Notes under the pieces: model-generated
What the model saw: the letters and a program-made list of their open reading frames with translations, nothing else
Database searches by the model: none
Told to the model about the DNA's origin: nothing
Program-made: the position numbers and the translations under genes
Shown: positions 27,341 through 35,983 of the stretch, in pieces
Position numbering within the stretch: the first letter of the stretch is position 1
Layout: each line of letters opens with the position of its first letter
From: Geminicoccus roseus DSM 18922
GTDB taxonomy: Bacteria > Pseudomonadota > Alphaproteobacteria > Geminicoccales > Geminicoccaceae
DNA length: 64,000 nt
Reading direction: 5' to 3'
Assembly (NCBI RefSeq): GCF_000427665.1
Contig: NZ_ATYL01000003.1
Span: 1 to 64,000, forward strand

Positions 27341-28633
27341 TTGCGCCGCCTCGTTCTCGATACTGCCTGGGTGCTGGCCAGCCGTCTGCTGATGCGCGGC
27401 GCCAACGTCGTGGCCCTGGCGCTCCTGGCCCGGGCGCTGCCGATCGCCGATTTCGGATTCTACGGCTTCCTGGTGGCCACCACGCTGATCCTCTCGGTAG
27501 CGCTCGACCTGGGACTGCGCCAGGCCGGCGCCTACGCGATCGGCCAGCGCGGGGTGCCGGCCGGCGCGGTCGCGACCACGGCCATGGCGTTCCTGGCGAT
27601 GGCCGCGCCGCTGGGGGCTATGGCGACCTGGCAGGCCTGCGCGATGGCCGGCTACGACCTCAGCCACCAGCTCCTGCTGAGCGCCGCAATGGTGACGCCG
27701 CCCCAGGTGGTGATGCGCACGCTGCAGGGACCGCTCCTGGGACTGAAGCGGGTGGCCGAGCTCAATGTCGGCGAGCTGGCGGTGCGCGCCGTCCTGCTGC
27801 TGCTGACCGTGCCGGCCTTCTTCCAGAACATGCTTGATCTGGAAACGGCGCTCCTGATCCTGGTGGCCGCGCAGTGGACGGGCGCCCTGGTGCTGGTCGG
27901 CCAGCTCCTGGTGCGGCTGCGCCCGCTGCCCCTGCCCTCCCTGGCCCTGTGCCGCGAGCTGGTGCTGGGCGGGCTGCCGTTCCTGGCCGGGATCATCGGG
28001 GTGATCCTGTTCAGCCGGGTTGGGATCTGGGCGATCACCGCGGTCGACCAGCCGGACCTGGTCGGCCGCTATGTCGGCACGCTGCGGATGACCGAGATCC
28101 TGGCGGAACTGGCGACCGCCGTGGGGGTCGCCGTGTTCGCCCACGGCGTCCAGCAGGACAAGAGTGGCCGGGGCGCCGCCGACACGATCCGGCTGGTGCG
28201 GCTGCTCACGATCAGCATGGCCGGGTTCGCGGTGGTGGTGGGCCTGGCGGCGCCCTGGCTCCTGGGCCTGGTGCTGGGCGAGGCCTATGTCGGCCAGGCC
28301 GATGCCCTGCGCCTGATGCTGCCGGGAGCGGTATTGGGCGCGCAGGCCAGCATGCTGTTCCCGGGCCTGTCCGCCCGCGGTCAGGCCCGGCTCGGGCTCC
28401 TGATCTTCGGCCCGGGCAGCCTGATCCACGGGCTGCTGGTGTGGTGGCTGACGCCGCGCCTGGGCGTGCCCGGGGCCGCGATCGGCTACACGATCGGCCA
28501 GGCGGTGGTGGCGGCGGCGGTGCTGTTCGCCTGGCACCGGATCTTCGGCACGAAGCTGCGCGACCTGCTGCTGCCCTCGGCCGAGGACGGGCGTAGCCTC
28601 CTGCGCCTGGTGCGAAGGCAGCGGCCAAGTTGA
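27341..28633 (+). CDS. Polysaccharide flippase (Wzx/MATE-like)
   Basis: A 430-residue membrane protein with about 12-14 helices, matching the oligosaccharide flippase / polysaccharide synthesis family. The N-terminus LVLDTAWVLASRLLMRGANV, then ALPIADFGFYGFLVATT, is typical, as is the polar helix GLPFLAGIIGVILFSRVGIW. Such proteins flip lipid-linked sugar units across the inner membrane. The only reasonable start is a TTG at 27341. It is over 22 kb from the exopolysaccharide cluster; no Wzx is otherwise seen in the window, so it may serve that cluster. Confidence 0.82.
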   Translation: MRRLVLDTAWVLASRLLMRGANVVALALLARALPIADFGFYGFLVATTLILSVALDLGLRQAGAYAIGQRGVPAGAVATTAMAFLAMAAPLGAMATWQACAMAGYDLSHQLLLSAAMVTPPQVVMRTLQGPLLGLKRVAELNVGELAVRAVLLLLTVPAFFQNMLDLETALLILVAAQWTGALVLVGQLLVRLRPLPLPSLALCRELVLGGLPFLAGIIGVILFSRVGIWAITAVDQPDLVGRYVGTLRMTEILAELATAVGVAVFAHGVQQDKSGRGAADTIRLVRLLTISMAGFAVVVGLAAPWLLGLVLGEAYVGQADALRLMLPGAVLGAQASMLFPGLSARGQARLGLLIFGPGSLIHGLLVWWLTPRLGVPGAAIGYTIGQAVVAAAVLFAWHRIFGTKLRDLLLPSAEDGRSLLRLVRRQRPS

Positions 28634-28730
28634 CAGGAGGGGGAGCGGCGACGACGCTTGGTGCCGGCGCGCCGCCAATCCGGTCCTGTTCAGGTGAAGG
28701 CCAGATGACGCACGTTCGCGGATCTTGTGG

Positions 28731-29210
28731 ATGACCGGCAATCTCGAAGGCGGCTGTGCCTGTGGCGCTGTCCGATACCGCATGGAGGCTGCGCCCATCT
28801 TCACCCATTGCTGCCACTGCCGCCATTGCCAGCAAGTCAGCGGCTCGGCCTTCGCGGTGAACACGATCATCGAGACCCGGCGCCTGACCCTGTGGGGGGT
28901 GGCGCCGACGGTGGTGACCACGCCCTCCGCCCTGCCCGCCGGCAAGAAGCTGCACCGCTGCCCGCGCTGCGCCACGGCGCTCTGGAGCAACCATGCAGCG
29001 TTCGGCGAGGCGATCGCCTTCGTCTTCGTCGGCACGCTGGACCGCCCGGACGCCCTGGTTCCGGCCCTGCACTGCTACACGGCGAGCCGGCAGCCATGGG
29101 TAGTGCTGGACTCCCATCTCCCGGCGCATGAAGGGACCTATGATCCTCGCTGGCACTGGTCCACAGCCTCCCAGGCCCGGCTCGCCGCAGCGACCGGGTG
29201 GTCCACGTGA
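28731..29210 (+). CDS. GFA family protein (second copy)
   Basis: A 159-residue zinc-binding protein of the GFA/Mss4-like family. Zinc ligands appear as GGCACGAVRY, HCCHCRHC and RCPRCATALW. It differs substantially from the copy at 8936-9433, so this is not a recent duplication. The ATG at 28731 is preferred to a TTG two codons earlier. Its stop overlaps the GTG start of an ion-channel gene (GTGA), an odd pairing. Confidence 0.85.
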   Translation: MTGNLEGGCACGAVRYRMEAAPIFTHCCHCRHCQQVSGSAFAVNTIIETRRLTLWGVAPTVVTTPSALPAGKKLHRCPRCATALWSNHAAFGEAIAFVFVGTLDRPDALVPALHCYTASRQPWVVLDSHLPAHEGTYDPRWHWSTASQARLAAATGWST

Positions 29211-30190
29211 GCGTCCGTCCCGGGCAGCGCTCCCTGGCGGGCGGGATGTCGGTGGCGATCCTGATGATCCTGCTGGTGTCGGCCGCGGTCGGAGCTCACC
29301 GGCCGCTGTTCGTGCTGATGATGATCCTGAGCGTCAGCGCCACCGTGCTCACGGTGGCGCGCCTGCTTCCCCATGCGGCGACCGTCAGCGCGACGCTCGC
29401 CACCTGCATCGCGATCTATACCGCGGCGTTCACCTGCGCCTCGATCGGGGTGTTCCGCGGCGCCAGCTGGGCCGCCGAAGCGGTGGGCTTCGTGCTGCCG
29501 CTGCTGGGCCTGGTCGCCGGGGTTGCCTGGAAGCGCCAGGTCATCCGGGCGCGGCTGCTTCGGCGGCAGCGCCGGCTCCGGCAGCGGATCCTGCTGCGCG
29601 GGATCGGCTGGCTGGCTGCCTGCTTCTCGATCGGAGCGGTCGCCGCGGCCACGGGGCCGGTGGAAGAGGACGCCAGTTCCGCGACCGTCTCGCTCCTGTG
29701 GGCGATGGCGGCGATCGCGGCGACCACGGTCTGGTTCGCTCCGGACATCGCCTGCCTGCTTGACGAGACCGGACGGCTGTTCCGGCTGTTCCTGGTCCGG
29801 ATGCGCACCAGGATCGTGCCGATCTTCTCGTTCCTGATCGTGTTCCTCATGATCGGGGCCGTGTTCGCCACGCTCTATGCGCTGGTCGATCATCATGCCG
29901 CGAGGCCGGCCTTCTCGGTGGCCGGGGCCGAGACCCGCCTGACCCTGCCCGACGCGGTCTATTTCTCGTTCGTGACCCTAAGCACGATTGGCTATGGCGA
30001 CATCACGCCGGTCAACGCGCTTGCCCGCTTCCTGGTGCTCGCCGAGATCGTGTTCGGCGTGGTGCTGCTGCTGTTCGCGTTCTCCGAGATCGCGTCCTAC
30101 GATCCGGAAGCGGAGCCGGAAGACGACGCTCCGCTCGAGGGCCAGCATGCGCGGGCTGGCGAGGAGCTGGAGCGGCAGCGTCAGGGATGA
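29207..30190 (+). CDS. Potassium channel-like membrane protein
   Basis: A 327-residue ion channel subunit. The selectivity filter TIGYGDITP lies near residue 263 between two membrane helices (IFSFLIVFLMIGAVFATLYA and FLVLAEIVFGVVLLLFAFSE). Five or so further hydrophobic segments precede it, and a basic linker (RLLRRQRRLRQR) lies between. There is no RCK or cyclic-nucleotide domain, so its gating is unclear. Four subunits should form the pore. The GTG start overlaps the upstream stop, implying coupled translation with the GFA protein. Confidence 0.88.
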   Translation: MSVRPGQRSLAGGMSVAILMILLVSAAVGAHRPLFVLMMILSVSATVLTVARLLPHAATVSATLATCIAIYTAAFTCASIGVFRGASWAAEAVGFVLPLLGLVAGVAWKRQVIRARLLRRQRRLRQRILLRGIGWLAACFSIGAVAAATGPVEEDASSATVSLLWAMAAIAATTVWFAPDIACLLDETGRLFRLFLVRMRTRIVPIFSFLIVFLMIGAVFATLYALVDHHAARPAFSVAGAETRLTLPDAVYFSFVTLSTIGYGDITPVNALARFLVLAEIVFGVVLLLFAFSEIASYDPEAEPEDDAPLEGQHARAGEELERQRQG

Positions 30191-30290
30191 CCCGCCGCGA
30201 CCCGCCACGGAACCGTCGATCTCCTGGTCCGGTTCGGCAGGCACGCGGGGCAGCGTCTTGCCCGGCCCTTGCGATAGAGTGCGAGCGACG

Positions 30291-31433
30291 ATGAATACCA
30301 AGCCGGTCCGGCATACGATCGGGATCGAGGAAGAATATCTCCTGGTCGACCTGGAGACCCGGGAGCTGGTGGCCAGGCACAACGACGCCTTCTTCAACGC
30401 CTCCCGCAAGGCCCTGGGCGAGGTCGTCACCTCGGAGCTGCTCCAGTCGCAGATCGAGATCGCGACCGGGGTGTGCAAGACGGTCGGCGCCGCGCGCAAG
30501 GAACTGGCGAAGCTGCGCGGCACGCTCGCCACGATCGCCCGCGAGCACGACATGGCGCTGGTCGCCAGCTCCACCCATCCCTTCTCGATGTGGGACGCGC
30601 AGCGCACCAGCAAGGGTGCGCGCTACCGCAAGATCGCCCAGGACTACCGGTTCGTCGCCCGCCGCGCCGTGGTGTGCGGCATGCATGTCCATGGCGGCAT
30701 CGACGACAAGGACCGGCGGATCACGGTGATGAACCGGCTGGTGCCCTACCTGCCGCTGTTCCTGGCGCTCTCGACCTCCTCGCCGTTCTGGCAGGGCCAT
30801 GCCACCGGGATGAAGGCGTTCCGGCCAACCATCTTTGGCGAGTTCCCGCGCACCGGCATTCCGCAGGTCATGGCGGACTGGGCGGAATGGAAGGCGTTCA
30901 CCGACCTGTTCGCGAAGTCCGGCCTTTGCACCGACTCCTCCAAGATCTGGTGGGACGCCCGGCCGAGCCTGCGCCAGCCGACCCTGGAGCTGCGGACCGC
31001 CGAGATCTGCACCCGCCTGGAGGACACGGTGACCCTGGCGGCGATCTACCAGTCGCTGCTGTCGCTGTTCGCGCGCACCGAGGACCCGGCGCCGCACCGG
31101 TTCCAGAAGCTCGTCACCGAGGAGAACAAGTGGCGCGCGCAGCTTGGCGGGGTCGAGGCGGAGCTGGCCTGCCTGAAGCGGGAGCGCCTGATCCCGGTCC
31201 GGCAGCTGGTCGAGGAACTGGTCGACGAGCTGCAGGAGGACGCCGAGGCGCTGGGCTGCGGCGAGGAACTGCACAAGGCCAAGGACATCGTCGCCCGCGG
31301 CACCAGCGCCGATGCGCAGCTGGCGGCCTGGAGGGCCGCCCGCGAGGCCGAGGTGAGCGAGGAGCAGGCCGGCCGGGACGTGGTCGACCTGCTGATCCGC
31401 CTGACCGTCGAGGGCACCAAGGCCGCGTTCTGA
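30291..31433 (+). CDS. Carboxylate-amine ligase, YbdK/GCS2 family
   Basis: A 380-residue ATP-dependent ligase of the glutamate-cysteine ligase 2 family. The N-terminal TIGIEEEYLLVDLETRELV holds the metal-binding Glu residues, and CGMHVHGGIDDKDRR, STSSPFWQG and RPSLRQPTLELRTAEICT are conserved. E. coli YbdK has weak glutamate-cysteine ligase activity; the true substrate of most members is not known. It appears to be a separate unit, starting 100 bases after the channel gene and ending at a strong hairpin. Confidence 0.92.
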   Translation: MNTKPVRHTIGIEEEYLLVDLETRELVARHNDAFFNASRKALGEVVTSELLQSQIEIATGVCKTVGAARKELAKLRGTLATIAREHDMALVASSTHPFSMWDAQRTSKGARYRKIAQDYRFVARRAVVCGMHVHGGIDDKDRRITVMNRLVPYLPLFLALSTSSPFWQGHATGMKAFRPTIFGEFPRTGIPQVMADWAEWKAFTDLFAKSGLCTDSSKIWWDARPSLRQPTLELRTAEICTRLEDTVTLAAIYQSLLSLFARTEDPAPHRFQKLVTEENKWRAQLGGVEAELACLKRERLIPVRQLVEELVDELQEDAEALGCGEELHKAKDIVARGTSADAQLAAWRAAREAEVSEEQAGRDVVDLLIRLTVEGTKAAF

Positions 31434-31438
31434 GCAAG

Positions 31439-31467
31439 GGCCCTTCCCCTGAGCCAGGGGAAGGGCC
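31439..31467. terminator. Bidirectional hairpin between convergent genes
   Basis: A 12-bp stem (GGCCCTTCCCCT with AGGGGAAGGGCC) around five bases begins five bases after the YbdK stop and ends six bases before the convergent aldo/keto reductase stop. Confidence 0.7.
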
Positions 31468-31472
31468 GGCCG

Positions 31473-32465
31473 TCATTCGTTGACCAGGATCTTCTCGGAC
31501 TCCTCCAAAAGCTTCGGCATGCTGGCATGGTCCAGCCGTTCGATTGCGTCCGCGCCGAGCTTCAGCTCGACCGCGCCGATCAGCTCGTCGATCTGGGCGA
31601 TGCTGGTGGCGCTGGCGATCGGCGCGGTCACGGACGGGCGCGCCATCAGCCAGGCCAGGGACACCTGGGCCGGGCTGGATCGAGTCTCGGCGGCGACCTC
31701 GTCCAGGACCGCCAGGATCCGCTGGCCGCGGGCCTCCAGGTTGGCGGCCATGCCACTGCCGCGCACGCTCTGGGAGAGGTCGGCCTCGCTGCGGTACTTG
31801 CCGGTCAGGAACCCCTTGGCCAGGGAGAAGTAGGTGACCACGCCCAGGCCGTGCTCGACCGCGACCTCCTCGAGCGCCACCTCGTAGGCCATCCGGTCGT
31901 AAAGATTGTAGTGCGGCTGGAGGACGTCGTAGCGCGGCAGGCCCTTGTCGGCCGAGACTGCCAGGGCCTCGGACAGGCGCGGCGCCTCGTAGTTGGAGGC
32001 ACCGATCACCCGCACCTTGCCCTGCTCCACCAGCCGGGCGAACGCGTCCAGGGTCTCCTCCAGCGGCACCTCCAGATCGTCCTGGTGGGCGAAGTAGAGG
32101 TCGATATAGTCGGTCTGCAGCCGGCGCAGCGAGGTCTCGACCTCCTCGGCGATGTAGGAGGCCTTCAGCCCGGTACGCCCACCACCCATGTCCATGCCGA
32201 CCTTGGTGGCCAGCATGATGCGGTCCCGGTTGCCGCGCGCCTTCATCCACTTGCCAATAATGGCTTCGGACTCGCCGCCCTGGTGACCGTCAGCCCAGAC
32301 CGAATAGACATCGGCAGTGTCGATCGCGTTCAGGCCGGCATCGACGAACCGGTCGAGCAGATCGAACGAGGTCCGCTCGTCCACCGTCCAGCCCAGCACG
32401 TTGGTGCCGAACACGAGCGGCGCGATCTTCAGGCCCGACTTGCCGAGTTCCCGCTGTTCCAACAA
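31473..32465 (-). CDS. Aldo/keto reductase
   Basis: A 330-residue NADPH-dependent aldo/keto reductase unlike the one at 6943. Catalytic residues are in NAIDTADVYSVWADGHQGG (Asp, Tyr), LATKVGMDMGGG (Lys) and DLYFAHQDDLEVPLEETL (His). It matches the AKR11/YajO-like branch often annotated as oxidoreductases of sugar or aldehyde substrates. It lies 96 bases downstream of sthA on the same strand, and could draw on the same pyridine-nucleotide pool. Confidence 0.88.
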   Translation of the reverse strand: MLEQRELGKSGLKIAPLVFGTNVLGWTVDERTSFDLLDRFVDAGLNAIDTADVYSVWADGHQGGESEAIIGKWMKARGNRDRIMLATKVGMDMGGGRTGLKASYIAEEVETSLRRLQTDYIDLYFAHQDDLEVPLEETLDAFARLVEQGKVRVIGASNYEAPRLSEALAVSADKGLPRYDVLQPHYNLYDRMAYEVALEEVAVEHGLGVVTYFSLAKGFLTGKYRSEADLSQSVRGSGMAANLEARGQRILAVLDEVAAETRSSPAQVSLAWLMARPSVTAPIASATSIAQIDELIGAVELKLGADAIERLDHASMPKLLEESEKILVNE

Positions 32466-32561
32466 CCATCTCCTTCACGTTCGACCAGGGCATTGTCGGG
32501 AGCAGTTGGTTCACGGAAGGCTCCAGGTAAAGGGGCGGGCCTCCCCTCCCCTGCCTGGCCG

Positions 32562-33953
32562 TCAGCCGTGCTGCATCCTGTTCCAGGCGTCCAGGGCGGC
32601 GATCTTGTAGGCCTCGGCCAGGGTCGGATAGTTGAAGGCGTTCTCGATGAAGTAGTCGAGCGTGCCGCCCAGGTTGATGACCGCCTGGCCGATATGGACA
32701 AGCTCGGTCGCGCCCTCGCCCACGATGTGGCAGCCCAGCAGGCGGCGGCCCTCCTGGCCGAAGATCAGCTTCATCATGCCCGAGTTCAGCCCCATGATTT
32801 GGCCGCGCGAGGTCTCGCGGAACCGGGCGATGCCGCATTCATAGGGGATGTTCTTCTGGCGGACCTGCTCCTCGCTCAGGCCGATCGTGGAGATCTCCGG
32901 CACCGAGTAGATCCCGTAGGGAAAGAAGCGCGGCGGCTCGAAGGCCTGGACGCCGAAGGCGTGGCAGGCGGCGAGCCGGCCCTGCTCCATCGAGGTGGAA
33001 GCCAGGCTCGGAAACCCGATCACGTCGCCGGCCGCATAGATGTGGGGCTGCGCGGTCTGGAAGCTGTGCGGGTCGACCTCCAGCCGGCCGCGGCCGTCCA
33101 CCCCGATCCCGCAGGCGGCGAGGTCGAGTTCGGCGGTGGCGCCGGCGCGGCCGGCGGCGTAGAGGACCATGTCGGCCTGCACGGTGCGGCCGTTCTCCAG
33201 GCGGATGGTGCAGGGCCGCGCCCCCGGCGGCTCGATGGCGGCGATGCCGGCGCCAAAGCGCAGGGTCATGCCGCGGTCGCGCAGATGGTGGACGAAATCC
33301 TCGACCAGTTCCTGGTCGATGAAGTCCAGCATGGTCGGGCGCGGCTCGATCAGGGTGACCGGCACGTCCAGGGCGCTGAAGATCGTGGCGTACTCGACGC
33401 CGATGACCCCTGCCCCGACCACCGCCAAGCTGCGCGGCAGCCGGTCGATCTCGAGGATCTCGTCGCTGTCGACGACGTGGCGGCCGTCGAAGGGAACGGA
33501 GGCCGGGCGGTGCGGCCGGGTGCCCACCGCCAGCAGGAAGCGGTCGGCCGACAGGACCAGGCTTTCGTTGCTATCGCCCTCCACCTTCAGATGGTGGGGA
33601 TCGAGGAAACGCGCGGTGCCGTGCAGGGTCGCGACCCGGTTGCGCGCGAACTGGTGCTCCAGGACCTCGACCTCGTGGTTGAGGGTGATGTGCAGGCGGT
33701 TCAGCAGGTCCCCGGCAGAAATTTCCTTCTTCACCCGGTAAGAACGTCCATAGAACCCGCGCTCCCGCCAGCCCGACAGGTTCAGGACGGTCTCGCGCAG
33801 GGTCTTGCTGGGGATCGTGCCGGTATGGACCGAGACGCCGCCGACCCGGCGGCCCTTGTCGACGACCAGCACGCTCTTGCCGAGCTTGGCGGCCTGGATG
33901 GCACCGCGGCGCCCGGCGGGTCCGCTGCCGATGACGATCAGATCGTAGCGCAT
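32562..33953 (-). CDS. sthA: Si-specific NAD(P)+ transhydrogenase
   Basis: A 463-residue soluble flavoprotein that moves reducing equivalents between NADPH and NAD+. The FAD loop is LIVIGSGPAGRRGAIQAAKL. The site that holds the redox disulfide in lipoamide dehydrogenases reads GGVSVHTGTIPSKTLRE, with no cysteines, as expected for SthA. VVGAGVIGVEYATIF binds NAD(P), and YAAGDVIGFPSLASTSMEQG binds FAD. The C-terminal dimerisation domain is complete. The ATG at 33953 sits at the flavin domain; the in-frame extension upstream has no conserved residues. Confidence 0.93.
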   Translation of the reverse strand: MRYDLIVIGSGPAGRRGAIQAAKLGKSVLVVDKGRRVGGVSVHTGTIPSKTLRETVLNLSGWRERGFYGRSYRVKKEISAGDLLNRLHITLNHEVEVLEHQFARNRVATLHGTARFLDPHHLKVEGDSNESLVLSADRFLLAVGTRPHRPASVPFDGRHVVDSDEILEIDRLPRSLAVVGAGVIGVEYATIFSALDVPVTLIEPRPTMLDFIDQELVEDFVHHLRDRGMTLRFGAGIAAIEPPGARPCTIRLENGRTVQADMVLYAAGRAGATAELDLAACGIGVDGRGRLEVDPHSFQTAQPHIYAAGDVIGFPSLASTSMEQGRLAACHAFGVQAFEPPRFFPYGIYSVPEISTIGLSEEQVRQKNIPYECGIARFRETSRGQIMGLNSGMMKLIFGQEGRRLLGCHIVGEGATELVHIGQAVINLGGTLDYFIENAFNYPTLAEAYKIAALDAWNRMQHG

Positions 33954-34016
33954 GACGTGTCTGCTCCGGACGCTGCCAGACGGCGCCTCCAAAAGCAGCA
34001 ATCGCCATGCCAGTGC

Positions 34017-34053
34017 GCACCCTGCCCTCCCCTCGCGGGGCGAGGCAGGGTGC
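34017..34053 (-). terminator. Hairpin terminator after the SDR gene
   Basis: A 10-bp stem (GCACCCTGCC with GGCAGGGTGC), extended internally by CCCC/GGGG pairing, begins 12 bases past the SDR stop on the minus strand. Confidence 0.6.
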
Positions 34054-34065
34054 CGGTTCAATCGA

Positions 34066-34860
34066 TCACACGATCGACTTCATCATGCCGCCATCGACAT
34101 AATAGGTGCTGCCGACGCTGTAGGTGGCCCGCTTGGAGCACAGGAACACGAAGAAGTCCGCGACCTCCTCGGGCGAGGCGAAGCGCTTGATCGGGGCCCA
34201 CTCGTCGGCGACACCCTGAATATAATCCTTCCAGGTCTTGTCGGTGCCCTCGGTGAGCTGGGTGGCGGTCTTCACCCAGTCCGGGGTCAGAGTCAGGCCG
34301 AGATTGACGGTATTCACACGAATGTTGTGCGGGATCAGCTCGTTGGCCAGGGTCTTGGAGAACATCAGCAGGGCGGACTTGGTGGTGTTGTAGATCGGCT
34401 CGTACCACAGGGGCTGGGTCGCGCAGATCGAGGCGTTGTGCAGGATCACCCCGCCGCCCCGCTTGATCATGGCCGGCGCCATGCCGCGGCCGAGCCGCAC
34501 CGCCGCCATCACGTGCAGGTCCCAGTAATACTGCCACTTCTCGTCCGGCGCTTCGAGGATGGTCTCGTTGCTGCCGGTGCCGGCATTGTTGATCAGGATA
34601 TCCGCGCCGCCGAACGCCTGCTCGACCTGGGCGATCAGCTGGGCGCAGCCGTCCGCGGTGGCGACGTCGGCGCCGACCGCCAGGGTGCGGGTGCCGTGCT
34701 TGGCGGCGACCTCGTCGGCCGCCTCCTTGGCGCGCTCGAGGTTGCGGGCCGCGACCACCACATGGGCGCCTTCCGCAGCCAGTCCGTGCGCGATCGCCAG
34801 GCCGATGCCGATGCTGCCGCCGGTGATCACCGCGACCTTGTCCGTGAGCCCCAGATCCAT
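34066..34860 (-). CDS. Short-chain dehydrogenase/reductase (SDR)
   Basis: A 264-residue classical SDR. The cofactor loop is TGGSIGIGLAIA, NNAG lies near 92, and the catalytic Ser and Tyr-Lys are in NASICATQPLWYEPIYNTTK. Arg in VAARNLER after the second strand suggests NADP. The C-terminus VGSTYYVDGGMMKSIV is typical. The stretch between TPDWVK and EWAPIKRF is long for the family and could shape an unusual substrate pocket. It lies 42 bases downstream of aroE in the same direction. The substrate is unknown. Confidence 0.87.
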   Translation of the reverse strand: MDLGLTDKVAVITGGSIGIGLAIAHGLAAEGAHVVVAARNLERAKEAADEVAAKHGTRTLAVGADVATADGCAQLIAQVEQAFGGADILINNAGTGSNETILEAPDEKWQYYWDLHVMAAVRLGRGMAPAMIKRGGGVILHNASICATQPLWYEPIYNTTKSALLMFSKTLANELIPHNIRVNTVNLGLTLTPDWVKTATQLTEGTDKTWKDYIQGVADEWAPIKRFASPEEVADFFVFLCSKRATYSVGSTYYVDGGMMKSIV

Positions 34861-34902
34861 GTCTCTTTCCCTCCCGATCGGCCGGCGGACGCCGGCCTTG
34901 CT

Positions 34903-35778
34903 TCAAGATCTCTTCTGCAGCACATCGAGCACCACCTGGCGGGCGGCGGCATCGACCACCGGGGTCACGCCGCCCCAATGGGCGAAGCCCGGCACGGCCT
35001 GGTGCAGCAGCATGCCGAGCCCGTCCACCACCGGATGGCCACGTTCACGGGCGCGGCGCAGCAGGCCGGTCTCCAGCGGGGTGTAAACGAGGTCGGCGAC
35101 CGGAGCGCTGCCGGGCAGGGCATCGAGCGCCAGGTCCAGATCCGGCTGGCCCTTCATGCCAAGCGAGGTGCACTGGACCAGCAGGCCGGCCCCATCGAGC
35201 CCCTCGGCACGCTCCTGCCAGGCGACGACCTCGACCGGGCGGCCGGGGAACATTGCCCTCAGGTCGCAGGCCAGCGCCTGAGCCTTGGCTTCGGTCCGGT
35301 TGATCAGGCGCATGCTAGGTACGCCGGCATCCAGCAGGGTGATCGCCACCGCCCTTGCCGCCCCGCCGGTCCCGAACAGGACGGCCGGCCCCTGCTCTGC
35401 CCGCCAGTCCGGCGCCTGCTCGGCCAGGTTCGCCAAAAAGCCGGCGCCGTCGGTGCTGGTGCCGTGCAGGCTGCCGTCGGGCTGGACCATCACGGTGTTG
35501 ACCACGCCCATCCGGGTGGCCACCGCGTCCCGCACGTCGACCGCGGCGAAGGCGGCTTCCTTGTGCGGCAGAGTGACGTTGCAGCCCAAAAAGCCGAGCT
35601 TGGGCAGCGTGCGAATCGCGGTGATGGCATCCTCGGGGCGGACGGGAAGCGGGACATAGGCGCCGTCGATGCCGTGCCGCTCGAACCAGAAGCCGTGCAG
35701 CACCGGCGAAAGCGAATGGGCGATCGGCCAGCCCATGACGCCGGCGACCCGCGCTGCCCCGGTGATCCGCATCCCCAT
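34903..35778 (-). CDS. aroE: Shikimate dehydrogenase
   Basis: A 291-residue NADPH-dependent enzyme of the aromatic amino acid pathway that reduces 3-dehydroshikimate. The shikimate-binding Ser pair is in IAHSLSPVLHGFW, the catalytic Lys in CNVTLPHKEAAF, the Asp in STDGAGFLANL, and the cofactor sites in LFGTGGAARAVA and RLINRTEAKA. The ATG at 35778 has AGGGGG upstream. It is divergent from parA, and the 205 bases between them hold a large hairpin and two palindromic sites. It probably forms a unit with the downstream SDR. Confidence 0.95.
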   Translation of the reverse strand: MGMRITGAARVAGVMGWPIAHSLSPVLHGFWFERHGIDGAYVPLPVRPEDAITAIRTLPKLGFLGCNVTLPHKEAAFAAVDVRDAVATRMGVVNTVMVQPDGSLHGTSTDGAGFLANLAEQAPDWRAEQGPAVLFGTGGAARAVAITLLDAGVPSMRLINRTEAKAQALACDLRAMFPGRPVEVVAWQERAEGLDGAGLLVQCTSLGMKGQPDLDLALDALPGSAPVADLVYTPLETGLLRRARERGHPVVDGLGMLLHQAVPGFAHWGGVTPVVDAAARQVVLDVLQKRS

Positions 35779-35802
35779 GCCCCCTGCAGGATTTGTTCCG
35801 GT

Positions 35803-35850
35803 CCTGCCACGTCCCGCCGGGCCCGTCGAGCCCCGGCGGGACGTGGCAGG
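35803..35850. repeat. Perfect 19-bp inverted repeat upstream of aroE and parA
   Basis: CCTGCCACGTCCCGCCGGG pairs perfectly with CCCGGCGGGACGTGGCAGG around 10 bases. It lies in the divergent aroE-parA intergenic region, three bases before the first parS-like palindrome. It has no T-run and points into no gene end, so it is more likely a binding site or a structured 5' leader of aroE than a terminator. Confidence 0.7.
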
Positions 35851-35853
35851 TTC

Positions 35854-35867
35854 ATCCGACGTCGGAT
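35854..35867. repeat. parS-like palindrome, site 1
   Basis: A perfect 14-bp palindrome, ATCCGACGTCGGAT. The same 14 bases recur at 35890 and at 37604, flanking parA-parB. The sequence is unrelated to the standard chromosomal parS (TGTTTCACGTGAAACA). It is a candidate binding site for the ParB encoded here. Confidence 0.7.
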
Positions 35868-35889
35868 ATGGGTGACACTGCCCCGGCAT

Positions 35890-35903
35890 ATCCGACGTCG
35901 GAT
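35890..35903. repeat. parS-like palindrome, site 2
   Basis: The second exact copy of ATCCGACGTCGGAT begins 36 bases after the first and 94 bases before the parA start codon. Two sites in tandem could serve both as a ParB loading site and as an operator for the parAB promoter. Confidence 0.7.
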
Positions 35904-35983
35904 GCAGCCGATGCTTGCTCCGACCGGATGCGCCGCGTAGCGATCGGACCAGCCAATTCGCTGCAAGCAACGGGACGTCCGAC

